Shown here piece after piece: positions 18,137 to 28,831 of a stretch of 64,000 nucleotides of DNA. Each line of letters begins with the position of its first letter. The first letter of the stretch is position 1. Under the pieces are notes generated by a model. The model saw only the letters and a program-made list of their open reading frames with translations. It made no database searches and had not been told where the DNA came from. Position numbers and translations under genes: made by a program. This stretch comes from Candidatus Hydrogenedentota bacterium. GTDB lineage: Bacteria > Hydrogenedentota > Hydrogenedentia > Hydrogenedentales > JAEUWI01. Where the stretch lies: the NCBI GenBank assembly GCA_016791475.1, contig JAEUWI010000035.1:19057-83056 (forward strand). Reading direction: 5' to 3'.

Positions 18137-18316
18137 AGTTGACAATGGACAGTTGACAGTTGACAGCGAAGAAAGGTGAGGCGCCAAAAGGACCGATTCG
18201 ACGGATAGAACCGATTGATTAAATCCGTCCTGTTGGACCTATTCGTCTGATGACGCTCAACGATTCCGCCTGCGGCGGGTCAACCGTCAACTGTCAACGG
18301 TCAACTGCCAACTGCC
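18137..18316. repeat. inverted GTTGACAGT repeat pair flanking a GATCGG-type block
   Basis: The 295-base gap upstream of aat holds GTTGACAATGGACAGTTGACAGTT-like units at 18137-18167 and their complements (GTCAACCGTCAACTGTC, then GGTCAACTGCC) at 18279-18316. Between them is a degenerate CCGATT/ACGGAT block (18191-18250) related to the repeat at 12811. No coding frame is supported in the gap. Confidence 0.55.
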
Positions 18317-18327
18317 ATAATACCGAC

Positions 18328-19020
18328 ATGCCCATTTACCGACTCGATCAATTTATCGCCTTTCCGCCGGTCCACCATGCCGAAGACGGTTTGCTTGCCG
18401 TTGGCGGCGACCTGCGGGAGGAGCGCTTGCTGCTTGCCTATCGTTCCGGGATTTTTCCGTGGTACTCCGAGGGGGAACCGCTCCTGTGGTGGTCGCCCGA
18501 TCCGCGGATGGTGCTCTTTCCGGGGGAGTTTCACTGCTCCCAGAGCCTGAGGCGGGTGATCAAGCGCGGCCTATTTCAGGTGACCCTGGATCGGGCCTTT
18601 CCAGCGGTGATTCGCGCGTGTGGCGACACGCCGCGACCGGGTCAGGATGGCACGTGGATCACGCCGGAAATGGAGGCGGCCTATGTGGGGCTGCATGATC
18701 AGGGTCATGCCCATTCGATCGAGTGCTGGCACGAGGGCAGACTGGTGGGCGGGCTCTATGGCGTGGCGATTGGCGGGTGCTTCTTTGGCGAGTCCATGTT
18801 TTCCCACCGGGACAATGCCTCGAAAGTGGCCATGTTTGCCCTGACCCAGGCCGCCCGGGCATGGGGCATTCCCCTGATCGATTGCCAGGTGGCGAATCCC
18901 CACCTGTTGAGCCTGGGCGCGCGGGAGATATCCCGCAAGACGTTTTGTCAGTTGTTGCGGGATGGCTTGCGTACCACCCTGACTCAGGATGCGTGGAAAA
19001 CCCTGCCGCCCCTGACTTAG
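18328..19020 (+). CDS. aat: leucyl/phenylalanyl-tRNA--protein transferase
   Basis: Aat attaches Leu or Phe from aminoacyl-tRNA to proteins with N-terminal Lys or Arg, creating N-degrons for ClpAP. From ATG 18328 the 230-residue product has the family blocks FPPVHHAEDGLLAVGGDL, YRSGIFPWYSEGEPLLWWSP, DPRMVLFP, TWITPEMEAAYVGLHDQGHAHSIE, VGGLYGVAIGGCFFGESMFS and LIDCQVANPHLLSLGAREISR. Length matches the family. The longer frame from 18250 runs through the repeat block and is rejected. It is followed after 46 bases by a redoxin gene but is probably independent. Confidence 0.95.
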   Translation: MPIYRLDQFIAFPPVHHAEDGLLAVGGDLREERLLLAYRSGIFPWYSEGEPLLWWSPDPRMVLFPGEFHCSQSLRRVIKRGLFQVTLDRAFPAVIRACGDTPRPGQDGTWITPEMEAAYVGLHDQGHAHSIECWHEGRLVGGLYGVAIGGCFFGESMFSHRDNASKVAMFALTQAARAWGIPLIDCQVANPHLLSLGAREISRKTFCQLLRDGLRTTLTQDAWKTLPPLT

Positions 19021-19066
19021 ACTCGTCGTGGACTGAATGTATTCTTGCACTTCCAAGGAAAAGAAA

Positions 19067-19726
19067 ATGATGCAGTACCTGTTGCGCGGAACCCTCGCCC
19101 TGAGCCTGGCCGCCACCCTCGCTTGGCCCGGTCTGTCCTTTGCCGAAGAACCGGAGCCCCTCAAGATTGGCGCGGACTTCCCGGATTTTACACTCCCCGA
19201 TACGACGGGCCAGGAGCACACCCTCGGCCAGTATAAGGACAAGATCGTCGTGTTCAATTTCAGCACGCCGGAGTGTCCCTGCTCCCGGAGTGTGGATGGG
19301 GCCCTGGCCGAACTGGCGGCGGCTTTTGCGGACGAGGGCGTCGTCTTTCTGGGGGTGAACTCGAACTTCTTCATGGACCCGGAATCCCTCCGTGACTATG
19401 CGAAATCCGCCGGCGTGACCTATCCCATGCTCAAGGATGACGAAGTGGAACTGGCCGATGCCGCCGGGGCCCGGGTTACGCCGGAAGTCTTCGTGAAGGA
19501 CAAGAACGGCAAGGTGGTATTCCATGGTCCGCCGGACAATCGACTGAACCCGAAGGCGACGCCGACGGAGTTTTATCTCAAGGACGCCCTGGAAGCGCTT
19601 ACGATGGGCAAGCCGATTAAGAAATCGAACATCACGCCCTGGGGATGCAGCATTCGGGGGGAGAAAAGTACCGCGGCGGATTCCGAGCATGTTGAGAAGC
19701 CGTCAGGCGAGGCGGGCCAGCCCTGA
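19067..19726 (+). CDS. exported AhpC/TSA-type redoxin, paralog 1
   Basis: From ATG 19067 (AAGGAA upstream) the 219-residue protein has a signal peptide ending near LAWPGLSFAEE and a thioredoxin-fold domain: IGADFPDFTLPDTTGQEHTL, VVFNFSTPECPCSRSVDGAL (cysteine pair C-P-C), VVFLGVNSN and DAAGARVTPEVFVKDKNG. A late conserved cysteine appears in ITPWGCSIRG. It is probably a periplasmic peroxiredoxin-like or thiol-oxidoreductase protein. It is close to the next gene in sequence (shared DAAGARVTPE and the WGC tail), a tandem duplication. The last about 25 residues are extended. Confidence 0.8.
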   Translation: MMQYLLRGTLALSLAATLAWPGLSFAEEPEPLKIGADFPDFTLPDTTGQEHTLGQYKDKIVVFNFSTPECPCSRSVDGALAELAAAFADEGVVFLGVNSNFFMDPESLRDYAKSAGVTYPMLKDDEVELADAAGARVTPEVFVKDKNGKVVFHGPPDNRLNPKATPTEFYLKDALEALTMGKPIKKSNITPWGCSIRGEKSTAADSEHVEKPSGEAGQP

Positions 19727-19808
19727 CCTTATCATCGTGGGGGGGCGGAATATAGATCTTGGATTGTGGCAGCGGCGCGGCGCCCTGCCGATACCAGGGA
19801 GTAGCGTA

Positions 19809-20420
19809 ATGAACATTGCAGCACGCATTTTCGCCGTCGCGGGGCTCGCCTTGGCCGTGACGGTTACCGGGGCCTGGCTGAGTGGTGTTTCGGCGGCAAG
19901 ACTGGAAGCCCCGAAGATCGGCGCGGCCTTCCCCGATTTCAAGCTGCCCGACACCACGGGCAAAGCGCATGCCCTGGGCGACTACAAGGGCAAGATTCTG
20001 GTCCTCAACTTCTCTTCCCAGGAGTGCCCCTTCTCACGCGGCGCCGATCCTTCCATCAATGAACTGGCCACCGCGTTCAGAGAGAAAGGGGTGGTTTTTC
20101 TCGGGGTGGACTCCAACAAGGATCTGGACGCGGCGGCGATCCAGAAGCATATTGAGGAGGCGAAGATCCCCTATCCCATCCTCAAGGACGAGGGCAACAA
20201 GCTGGCGGATGCGGCGGGGGCCCGGGTAACCCCGGAAATCTACGTGATCGACCAGGACGGCAAGCTGGCCTATCACGGCGCTCCGGATGACCGCGCGGGC
20301 CCAACCAGCACCCCCACGGCCTTCTATCTCAAGGACGCTCTGGACGCCCTTACCGCAGGCAAGGCGGTGGAGAAACCTACCGTGAAAGCCTGGGGCTGTG
20401 GTATAAAACGGGCCGGTTAG
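19809..20420 (+). CDS. exported AhpC/TSA-type redoxin, paralog 2
   Basis: The 203-residue product from ATG 19809 (AGGGAG upstream) repeats the layout of the preceding gene: a signal peptide (IFAVAGLALAVTVTGAWLS), IGAAFPDFKLPDTTGKAHAL, LNFSSQECPFSRGADPSI, VFLGVDSNKDLD, DAAGARVTPEIYVIDQDG and WGCGIKRAG. Here the active-site region has a single cysteine (ECPFS), against two in paralog 1, so the pair may differ in mechanism. The gap of 82 bases from paralog 1 allows co-transcription. Confidence 0.8.
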   Translation: MNIAARIFAVAGLALAVTVTGAWLSGVSAARLEAPKIGAAFPDFKLPDTTGKAHALGDYKGKILVLNFSSQECPFSRGADPSINELATAFREKGVVFLGVDSNKDLDAAAIQKHIEEAKIPYPILKDEGNKLADAAGARVTPEIYVIDQDGKLAYHGAPDDRAGPTSTPTAFYLKDALDALTAGKAVEKPTVKAWGCGIKRAG

Positions 20421-20498
20421 TGACCAAATACAGCACTGAACATTTGTGTGGCGGGCGCGGATGACGCGTCCGCCCTTTAATTTGAATGGAGATTCCCC

Positions 20499-21140
20499 AT
20501 GTACACGCTTCGCCTGTTCATACCCGCTCTCGTCGCCTGCGCCCTGCTGGTTGCGGGCTGCTCGCAACCCGACCCGGTGGCTACCGAACCGGCCCCTTTG
20601 GAGCCTCCGACCCCGGTGGCGGAGGAAAGTCCGGCGGCCTCCCCGGTCGTCTCACCCACGCCGGAACCGGCACCCGCCGTCGATAGCGCCTCGGAGGCGC
20701 CCCTTCCCGAGGTGCGCGCGGTGAACACTGCGGAGCTCGGTGAAGTTCTCGAAAAAACGCGGGGCAAGGTGACCGTGCTCAATTTCTGGGCCACGTGGTG
20801 CGTGCCCTGTGTGAAGGAGATGCCCGATTTCGTGACCCTGCACGACGAGTCCGATCCGGCGCAAGTCGCGCTGGTGAGTCTCTCCATTGACGACGCCGCC
20901 GAAATTGCGGGCGCCATTCCCGAGTTTCAGCGCGCCCACAAGGTGCCGTTTCCAATCTACGTGCTCAATGAGCGGGATGATGAGGCGCTGCTGAAGGCCC
21001 TGCGGGGGAAATTTTCCGGTATGATTCCCGCCACGTTCGTCTACGACAAGTCGGGGGCGCTGGTGAAGACCGTGGAGGGCCCCGTCACCCTGGCGGAGCT
21101 GCGCGAAATCCTGAAACCGCTGCTCGCTCCCACCTCCTAA
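20499..21140 (+). CDS. TlpA-like thioredoxin-fold lipoprotein
   Basis: The 213-residue protein has a lipobox (LLVAGCSQ), a Pro/Ala/Glu-rich spacer (about 25-70) and a thioredoxin domain with a true CxxC: VLNFWATWCVPCVKEMPDFV. LVSLSIDDAAEI and GMIPATFVYDKSGALVKTVEG complete the TlpA/ResA-like fold. It probably reduces disulfides, for example in apocytochromes, at the outer face of the membrane. It is the third thioredoxin-fold gene in a row and could serve the haem-motif proteins encoded upstream in this window. Confidence 0.85.
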   Translation: MYTLRLFIPALVACALLVAGCSQPDPVATEPAPLEPPTPVAEESPAASPVVSPTPEPAPAVDSASEAPLPEVRAVNTAELGEVLEKTRGKVTVLNFWATWCVPCVKEMPDFVTLHDESDPAQVALVSLSIDDAAEIAGAIPEFQRAHKVPFPIYVLNERDDEALLKALRGKFSGMIPATFVYDKSGALVKTVEGPVTLAELREILKPLLAPTS

Positions 21141-21222
21141 CCTCAATTTTTTCAATCATTTAGAAAACCAGAGGATCTCCACCGTGCCGGGGCTGTCGGG
21201 GCATGTTTCCGGGCATGGGAAC

Positions 21223-21251
21223 TTGACACCCCGTGTTGGTTATGCTAGTAT
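21223..21251 (+). promoter_or_regulatory. groEL promoter
   Basis: TTGACA (21223-21228), 17 bases, TAGTAT (21246-21251): a strong sigma-70 promoter whose transcript would start just before or within the CIRCE operator. Confidence 0.85.
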
Positions 21252-21260
21252 GCGCTCTTG

Positions 21261-21287
21261 TTAGCACTCCATTGAATGGAGTGCTAA
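21261..21287 (+). promoter_or_regulatory. CIRCE operator (HrcA-binding site)
   Basis: TTAGCACTC (21261-21269), nine bases, GAGTGCTAA (21279-21287): a perfect CIRCE inverted repeat immediately after the -10 box. It predicts HrcA repression and heat-shock induction of groEL. hrcA itself is not in the window. Confidence 0.95.
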
Positions 21288-21334
21288 CAGGTTCCCGAGG
21301 CACGGGGGTTCAAGTTCCCCGGCTCTTACGGTAA

Positions 21335-23026
<1,692 letters not shown>

Positions 23027-23055
23027 GCCACTGGCTTACGCCCCCTGAATGAATC

Positions 23056-23089
23056 AAAGCCGGGTCTCCGATGGAGACCCGGCTTTTTT
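23056..23089 (+). terminator. Rho-independent terminator after groEL
   Basis: GCCGGGTCTCC (23059-23069) pairs with GGAGACCCGGC (23073-23083) around a 3-base loop, flanked by AAA before and six T after. It is followed by a GGGACCGTCCCGCGG palindromic repeat (from 23096) that recurs near 45879 and 45968. Confidence 0.92.
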
Positions 23090-23229
23090 CTTTCGGGACC
23101 GTCCCGCGGTTCTTGAAAGCGCGGGACAGTCCTGTTCGGGAAAAATAAACCGCGGCTTGGGGCCACTACAAGACGCGCCATGACTATGGCGGATCCTGGA
23201 CCACTCTTCTGGACCGTCCCGTTGGGGGC

Positions 23230-23988
23230 TCACCCCGCGTCGGGAAAGCTCACGATGATCATGCTTACCTTGGGATCCACCGACTGCATGGCCGGGAGAT
23301 CGGAACTGAAGGTACTATCGCCGAGAACCGTCGAATCGTCGGCGCCGGCGTCGGGCTGAAAGGTCAAGAGCAGCGCGCCGCCCCGGAAGCCGCCCTCGGG
23401 ATCTTCGTGGGGCAGGTCTTTCAAGGCGCCGCCATTGGAATCCACCAACTGCCCGCCGTAATCCCAGCCGAATCCATAGAGCAGGAAGGGCTTTCCGTTC
23501 AATTCTTCAACCCGCTTCAGGGAAGTTCCCACCGCAAGCCCTTCGGCGGTTTTCCACTGGGAACCCGCGCCGTCGATGCGCGCGGCCAGGGGAAGGGCCT
23601 TCTTGTCGAGGTCATTCCAGAGGATAAGGACGCGCCTGGTCGGGTCGCCGGGGAATATGGCCGTACCTGGCTCGGTCTCCCCCTCACCCAGCGGGTAAGG
23701 CTCGTCGCGAACATTTTCGGCGCCGTAGACGGCAATCAGGTCGGCGGCGCTGGAGGTTGGGGTGATGGGGCCCACGCGTTCGCCCGGCACGATGAGCCAA
23801 TCGACGACCGCGGCGGGCGTCGGGGCTTCCGCGACCGGCGCGGCGGGAGCGGGATCCGGAGCAGGCGCCTGCGACACGGCGTCGGGCTCCTCCTGGGAAT
23901 CCGGCTCGGGGGCGTTTCCGCCACAGCCGGCCAGCATCAGGGCCAGGGCCAGGCCAAAAGAAAGGGTAAATCGAATGGATACGGGCAT
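23230..23988 (-). CDS. lipoprotein of unknown function
   Basis: I do not recognise the family. From ATG 23988 (GGGAG upstream) the 252-residue product begins with a lipoprotein signal (TLSFGLALALMLAGCGG). An acidic and Pro/Ala-rich spacer (about 25-60) follows. The globular part has WLIVPGERVGPITPTSSAADL and AENVRDEPYPLGEGE, which resemble a short repeat-poor beta domain, then VEELNGKPFLLYGFGWDYGG. No catalytic motif is visible. It faces groEL tail to tail. Confidence 0.6.
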   Translation of the reverse strand: MPVSIRFTLSFGLALALMLAGCGGNAPEPDSQEEPDAVSQAPAPDPAPAAPVAEAPTPAAVVDWLIVPGERVGPITPTSSAADLIAVYGAENVRDEPYPLGEGETEPGTAIFPGDPTRRVLILWNDLDKKALPLAARIDGAGSQWKTAEGLAVGTSLKRVEELNGKPFLLYGFGWDYGGQLVDSNGGALKDLPHEDPEGGFRGGALLLTFQPDAGADDSTVLGDSTFSSDLPAMQSVDPKVSMIIVSFPDAG

Positions 23989-24064
23989 AGATCGCTCCCC
24001 GGCGAGATGCGGGCTCAACAGTGTATACACGGGCCAAAGCCCCAGGTTCTTGCGCGGTGACAGT

Positions 24065-24325
24065 TTAGGGGGGAAAGCTCCCATAGTCAAGCCGCCACGG
24101 AAATCGCGCGCCCAGGGGTGCGTTGCCCCGAGAGGCTGGCGAGATGTCGATGAGCTCGCCGTCGCCGGGATCGAGCTGGCCGCTCATTTCGATGAGGTGG
24201 ACGATGTTCACGATGAGTTCTTCACTCCCCTCGCCGCCGAGGTGGGGCGGGGCACCGGGGTCGAAGTGGGTGTTGGGCGTGCGGTCGGATTCGCGCAGGC
24301 CTTGACAGTTGAGGCGCTGACCGTG
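24065..24325 (-). pseudogene. possible 3' remnant of a truncated gene
   Basis: On the minus strand a stop-to-stop frame of about 85 codons ends at 24065. It includes RTPNTHFDPGAPPHLGGEG, EELIVNIVHLIEMSGQLDPG and DGELIDISPASRGNAPLG. Third codon positions are overwhelmingly G or C, as in genuine genes here, but no start codon and no upstream part exist: the frame closes at about 24325, some 130 bases before hsdR. It may be the tail of a host gene cut by arrival of the restriction island. I cannot name the parent family. Confidence 0.3.
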
Positions 24326-24456
24326 TTACGGTAGTGGCGCAACGTGCGCATCGGTGCGAGCGGCAACGGGAGAGGACGAGGCGACCTCGCGCGGCAAAAT
24401 TGTAATCTGAGACGGTCTGGGTGGCATGGGCTCCCATCAACGTTAGAGCGAACAGG

Positions 24457-27400
24457 ATGAGCCAAAAAGAGAGTGATATCGAGCGCAGTCTCATCGGAAA
24501 GCTCAAGGACTTAAAATACATCCACCGTCCCGAGATCCGGGACCGGGATGCGCTGGAGAAGAACTTCCGTCAAAAATTTGAGGCACTGAACCGCGTCCAA
24601 CTGACCGATGCGGAATTTGCCCGCCTGCGCGATAGCATCGTCAGCGCCGACGTATTCCAGGCCGCGAAGACCCTGCGGGAATACGGCTATTTCGAGCGCG
24701 AAGACGGCACGCCCCTGCATTACACGCTGGTCAATATCAAAGACTGGTGCAAGAATGACTTTGAAGTCGTCAACCAGCTCCGGATCAATACCAGCAACAG
24801 CCACCAACGCTACGATGTCATCCTGCTGATCAACGGCATTCCCGTGGTGCAGATCGAGCTGAAAAGCCTCGACGTTACCCCGCGCCGCGCCATGGAGCAG
24901 ATCGTCTCCTACAAGAACGAGCCCGGCAACGGCTACGCCAACACCCTCCTGTGTTTCATCCAAATCTTCGTCGTCAGCAACCGCGCCAACACGCGCTACT
25001 TCGCCAACAACCACGCCCAGCATTTCGCCTTCAATGCCGACGAGCGTTTTCTGCCTATTTACCAGTGGGCCGACGAGGACAACACCAAGGTCACCCACCT
25101 GGACGACTTCGCGGAGAAGTTCCTTCTCAAGTGCGCCCTCGGCCAGATGATCAGCCGTTACATGGTCCTCGTTGCGAGCGAGCAGAAGCTGATGATCATG
25201 CGGCCCTACCAGATCTATGCGGTCAAGGCCATCGTCGATTGCATCCATCAGGACCGGGGCAACGGCTACATCTGGCACACCACCGGCAGCGGCAAAACCC
25301 TCACGTCCTTCAAGACCTCCACGCTGCTGAAAGACAACCCCGATATCGACAAATGCCTCTTCGTCGTGGACCGCAAGGATCTCGACCGCCAGACCCGCGA
25401 GGAGTTCAACCGATTCCAGGAAGGCTGCGTCGAGGAGAACACCAACACCGAAACCCTCGTGCGACGCCTGCTCTCGGAGGACTACGCCGACAAGGTCATC
25501 GTCTGCACCATCCAGAAGCTCGGCCTGGCACTGGATGAGACCAGTAAGAAGGCACAGCAGCACCAGAAGAATGGAAAGGCCACCTACAAGGAGCGCCTGG
25601 CGCCCCTGCGCGACAAGCACATTGCCATCATCTTCGATGAGTGCCACCGCTCCCAGTTCGGCGACAACCACCAGGCCATTAAGGATTTCTTCCCAAGAGC
25701 CCAGCTCTTCGGCTTCACGGGTACGCCCATTTTCGACGCCAACGCCACCTACAAGCAGGTAGACGGCACCATCGGCTCGTACCGAACTACACGGGACATT
25801 TTCGAGAAGCAGCTACACGCCTACACCATCACCCACGCCATCGACGATCAGAACGTACTCCGCTTTCACGTCGACTATTTCAAGGCGGCGGAGAACGAGG
25901 ACGAGGGTGAGAGCAAGAAAAAGACGAAGGGCAAGCCCGACGAGGCGGCCAAACGGCGTGCCGTGGTCGATTCCATCCTGGAAAAGCACGAATCCGCCAC
26001 CAACCACCGCCGCTTCAACGCCCTCATGGCCACCAGCTCCATCAACGACGCCATCGCCTATTACAACCTGTTCAAGGAAGTACAGGCCCAGCGCCAGGTG
26101 GACGACCCAGAGTATGTGCCCCTCCACATCGCCGCCGTCTTCTCGCCGCCCGCCGAGGGTAACCCGGACGTCAAGCAGTTGCAGGAAGACCTGGCCCAGG
26201 AAAAGGCCGACAACCAGCAGGACCCGGAGGGCAAAAAGGCCGCCTTGGGGGTGATCATAAAGGACTACAACGCGCGGTACGGCACGAACCACGGCATCGG
26301 CGAATTCGACCTCTACTACCAGGACGTGCAGAAGCGCATCAAGGACCAGCAATACCCCAACAGCGACTACGCCCACAAGAACAAGATCGACATTGTCATC
26401 GTGGTGGACATGCTGCTCACGGGATTCGATTCGAAGTTTCTGAACACCCTCTATGTGGTTAAAAACCTCAAACACCACGGCCTGATCCAGGCCTTTTCCC
26501 GCACCAACCGCGTGCTCAACGACACCAAGCCCTACGGCAATATCCTCGACTTTCTCGGCCAGCGGAATGCCGTGGACGATGCCATCGCCCTCTTCTCCGG
26601 CGAGGACACGGGCCGCGCCAAGGAGATCTGGCTGGTGGACCCGGCCCCGCTGGTGATCGACAAGTACGAAGAGGCCGTCGCGGCCATGGCGCAGTTTCTC
26701 AATCGGAGCGGTGCGACGGACGAGGAGAAGAAACACCGGGTCTGTGAGCCGGAGGAGGTCTACAACCTCCAGGGCGACACCGCCCGCTTGGAGTTCGTCA
26801 AGCACTTCAAAGAGGTGCAGCGCTTCAAGACACAGCTCGACCAGTACACCGACCTGGACGAAACGCAAAAGGAGCGCATCGAAACGCTTTTGCCTGAAGA
26901 AAGGCTCCGCGAGCTACGTAGCTCCTACCTGGAAACCGCACAGCGCCTCAAGGCCCAGCAGGGCAAGGGCGGCGAGGACGCGGACAGCGCGGTGGACCAG
27001 CTCGATTTCGAATTCGTGCTCTTCTCCTCCGCCCTCATCGACTACGACTACATCATGGGCCTCATCGCCCGCTACACCCAGGAGAAGCCCGGCAAACAGT
27101 CCATGAACCGCGCCCAACTGGTGAGCCTCCTCTCCGCCCACAGCAACCTCATGGACGAGCGCGACGATATCGTAGCCTATATCAACACCCTGCAGGCGGG
27201 CCAGCCCCTGAGCGAGCAAGCCATCCGCGAGGGCTACCAAACCTTCAAAGCCGAAAAAGCGGACAGCGAACTCCACGCACTGGCCGCGCGACATGGCCTG
27301 GCAGACGAAACCCTGAAGATCTTCGTCGGGGCTGTACTTGACCGCCTCATCTTCGACGGCGAACAACTCGGCGACCTCTTCGAATCGCTGGATCTCGGCT

Positions 27401-27507
27401 GGAAGGCCCGAAGCAAGGCGGAGCTGGCCCTGATGGAGGAATTGGCACCGTTCCTGAAGAAACAGGCCCAGGGACGCGAGATTTCCGGGTTGGCGGCCTA
27501 TGAGTAA
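24457..27507 (+). CDS. hsdR: type I restriction enzyme, R (motor/nuclease) subunit HsdR
   Basis: HsdR translocates DNA and cuts it away from unmethylated target sites. From ATG 24457 the 1016-residue product has the N-terminal PD-(D/E)XK nuclease (Asp120 in RYDVILLING, Glu134 and Lys136 in VVQIELKS), helicase motif I TTGSGKT (275-281), the DECH box IIFDECHRSQFG (394-397), FGFTGTPIF, the later motifs in VVDMLLTGFDSKFLNTLYV and AFSRTNRVLN, and a C-terminal helical region that contacts HsdM/S. The first in-frame codon (24421) is less likely than this ATG. It overlaps hsdS by 8 bases and leads the operon. Confidence 0.95.
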   Translation: MSQKESDIERSLIGKLKDLKYIHRPEIRDRDALEKNFRQKFEALNRVQLTDAEFARLRDSIVSADVFQAAKTLREYGYFEREDGTPLHYTLVNIKDWCKNDFEVVNQLRINTSNSHQRYDVILLINGIPVVQIELKSLDVTPRRAMEQIVSYKNEPGNGYANTLLCFIQIFVVSNRANTRYFANNHAQHFAFNADERFLPIYQWADEDNTKVTHLDDFAEKFLLKCALGQMISRYMVLVASEQKLMIMRPYQIYAVKAIVDCIHQDRGNGYIWHTTGSGKTLTSFKTSTLLKDNPDIDKCLFVVDRKDLDRQTREEFNRFQEGCVEENTNTETLVRRLLSEDYADKVIVCTIQKLGLALDETSKKAQQHQKNGKATYKERLAPLRDKHIAIIFDECHRSQFGDNHQAIKDFFPRAQLFGFTGTPIFDANATYKQVDGTIGSYRTTRDIFEKQLHAYTITHAIDDQNVLRFHVDYFKAAENEDEGESKKKTKGKPDEAAKRRAVVDSILEKHESATNHRRFNALMATSSINDAIAYYNLFKEVQAQRQVDDPEYVPLHIAAVFSPPAEGNPDVKQLQEDLAQEKADNQQDPEGKKAALGVIIKDYNARYGTNHGIGEFDLYYQDVQKRIKDQQYPNSDYAHKNKIDIVIVVDMLLTGFDSKFLNTLYVVKNLKHHGLIQAFSRTNRVLNDTKPYGNILDFLGQRNAVDDAIALFSGEDTGRAKEIWLVDPAPLVIDKYEEAVAAMAQFLNRSGATDEEKKHRVCEPEEVYNLQGDTARLEFVKHFKEVQRFKTQLDQYTDLDETQKERIETLLPEERLRELRSSYLETAQRLKAQQGKGGEDADSAVDQLDFEFVLFSSALIDYDYIMGLIARYTQEKPGKQSMNRAQLVSLLSAHSNLMDERDDIVAYINTLQAGQPLSEQAIREGYQTFKAEKADSELHALAARHGLADETLKIFVGAVLDRLIFDGEQLGDLFESLDLGWKARSKAELALMEELAPFLKKQAQGREISGLAAYE

Positions 27508-28831
27508 GTCGAAGGGGAGCGGGAAGAAGGGATTGTTGCCCAAGCTGCGCTTTCCTGAGTTTCGGGACGCGGGCGACTGGGCGAGCAAGTGCATGGGAAT
27601 CTTATACAGTTTTCAGCCGACAAACTCGTATTCAAGGGAAAAACTAAACTACATCGAAGGCGAAGTAAAGAACATTCACTACGGTGATATTCATACAAAG
27701 TTCGCTACATTATTCGATGTGACGCGAGAAAAAGTTCCGTTCATCAACTTAAGCGAATCACTCGAAAAAGTGAACCCTGAGAGCTATTGCCTAAAAGGTG
27801 ACATGGTCTTCGCGGACGCTTCCGAGGATTTGGATGACATTGGGAAAAGCATCGAAATCGTCAACACAAACAATGAGAAGATTTTGTCTGGCCTGCATAC
27901 ACTGATGGCTCGTCAACGGGATTCCGAGCTTGTCATCGGCTTTGGAGGTCATCTGTTCAAGTCTAGTTCGATCCGCAAACAAATCAAGAAAGAGTCACAA
28001 GGCACCAAGGTGCTGGGAATTTCCTCCGGCAGACTATCTAAAATCAAAGTTTGCCTTCCACTGAACAAAGACGAACAGCAAAAGATCACCGATTGTCTCT
28101 CGTCCCTCGACGCGCTGATCGCCGCGCAGGCGGACAAGCTCGACGCCCTCAAGGTCCATAAAAAAGGGCTGATGCAGCGCCTCTTCCCCCGCGAGGGCGA
28201 AACCGTCCCCGAACTGCGCTTTCCCGAGTTTCGGGATGGGGGGGAGTGGGAGGAGAAGACACTCGGATCTATTGCAGAGTTCCTCAAAGGCAAGGGTATC
28301 TCAAAGGCCGATATCCATTCAGACGGCAATCAGCCATGTATACGCTATGGGGAACTGTACACCCTCTATAGAGAGCGGATTGATACGGTGGTCTCCAATA
28401 CTAACTTGTCGCCAGATGAGCTGTTCTTGAGTCATGCTGGCGATGTGATCATACCTGCTTCCGGCGAGACCAAGATTGATATTGCGACGGCAGCTTGCGT
28501 GATACATCGTAATGTCGCACTGGGCAGCGATCTAAACATAATTCGCTCCAAACAGGATGGTGTCTTTCTGAGCTACTACTTGAACGGAACGCTTAGATTG
28601 GAAATTGCAAAAGTCGCTCAGGGTGACACAGTGGTTCATCTGTACAAGAGCAATTTAGAGAAACTGAAAGTGGCAATCCCGTTACCGGAGGAGCAGCGAA
28701 GAGTCGCCGATTGCCTTTCCTCCCTCGACGCGCTGATCGACGCGCAGGCGGAGAAACTCGACGCCCTCAAGATCCACAAGCGCGGCCTGATGCAGCAGAT
28801 CTTCCCCAGCCCGGAGGTGACGGACGCATGA
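27500..28831 (+). CDS. hsdS: type I restriction-modification specificity subunit HsdS
   Basis: HsdS recognises the bipartite DNA target for the R2M2S complex. The 443-residue product has two target-recognition domains. Each is introduced by the same phrase (LRFPEFRDAGDW and LRFPEFRDGGEW) and closed by a conserved coiled helix (DCLSSLDALIAAQADKLDALK and the matching DALIDAQAEKLDALK), the internal direct repeats typical of the family. The TRDs themselves are distinctly more AT-rich than the conserved helices, as expected for swapped modules. It overlaps hsdR by 8 bases and the next gene by 4. Confidence 0.95.
   Translation: MSKSKGSGKKGLLPKLRFPEFRDAGDWASKCMGILYSFQPTNSYSREKLNYIEGEVKNIHYGDIHTKFATLFDVTREKVPFINLSESLEKVNPESYCLKGDMVFADASEDLDDIGKSIEIVNTNNEKILSGLHTLMARQRDSELVIGFGGHLFKSSSIRKQIKKESQGTKVLGISSGRLSKIKVCLPLNKDEQQKITDCLSSLDALIAAQADKLDALKVHKKGLMQRLFPREGETVPELRFPEFRDGGEWEEKTLGSIAEFLKGKGISKADIHSDGNQPCIRYGELYTLYRERIDTVVSNTNLSPDELFLSHAGDVIIPASGETKIDIATAACVIHRNVALGSDLNIIRSKQDGVFLSYYLNGTLRLEIAKVAQGDTVVHLYKSNLEKLKVAIPLPEEQRRVADCLSSLDALIDAQAEKLDALKIHKRGLMQQIFPSPEVTDA

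Noticed and set aside
21296..21331. tRNA-like T-arm (GGGGGTTCAAGTTCCCC) in the groEL leader
   Set aside because: No matching acceptor, D or anticodon arms are present; it is treated as a chance leader hairpin.
24302..24331. hsdR promoter (TTGACA followed by TTACGG)
   Set aside because: The -10 is too poor and the box overlaps the gene remnant; left unannotated.
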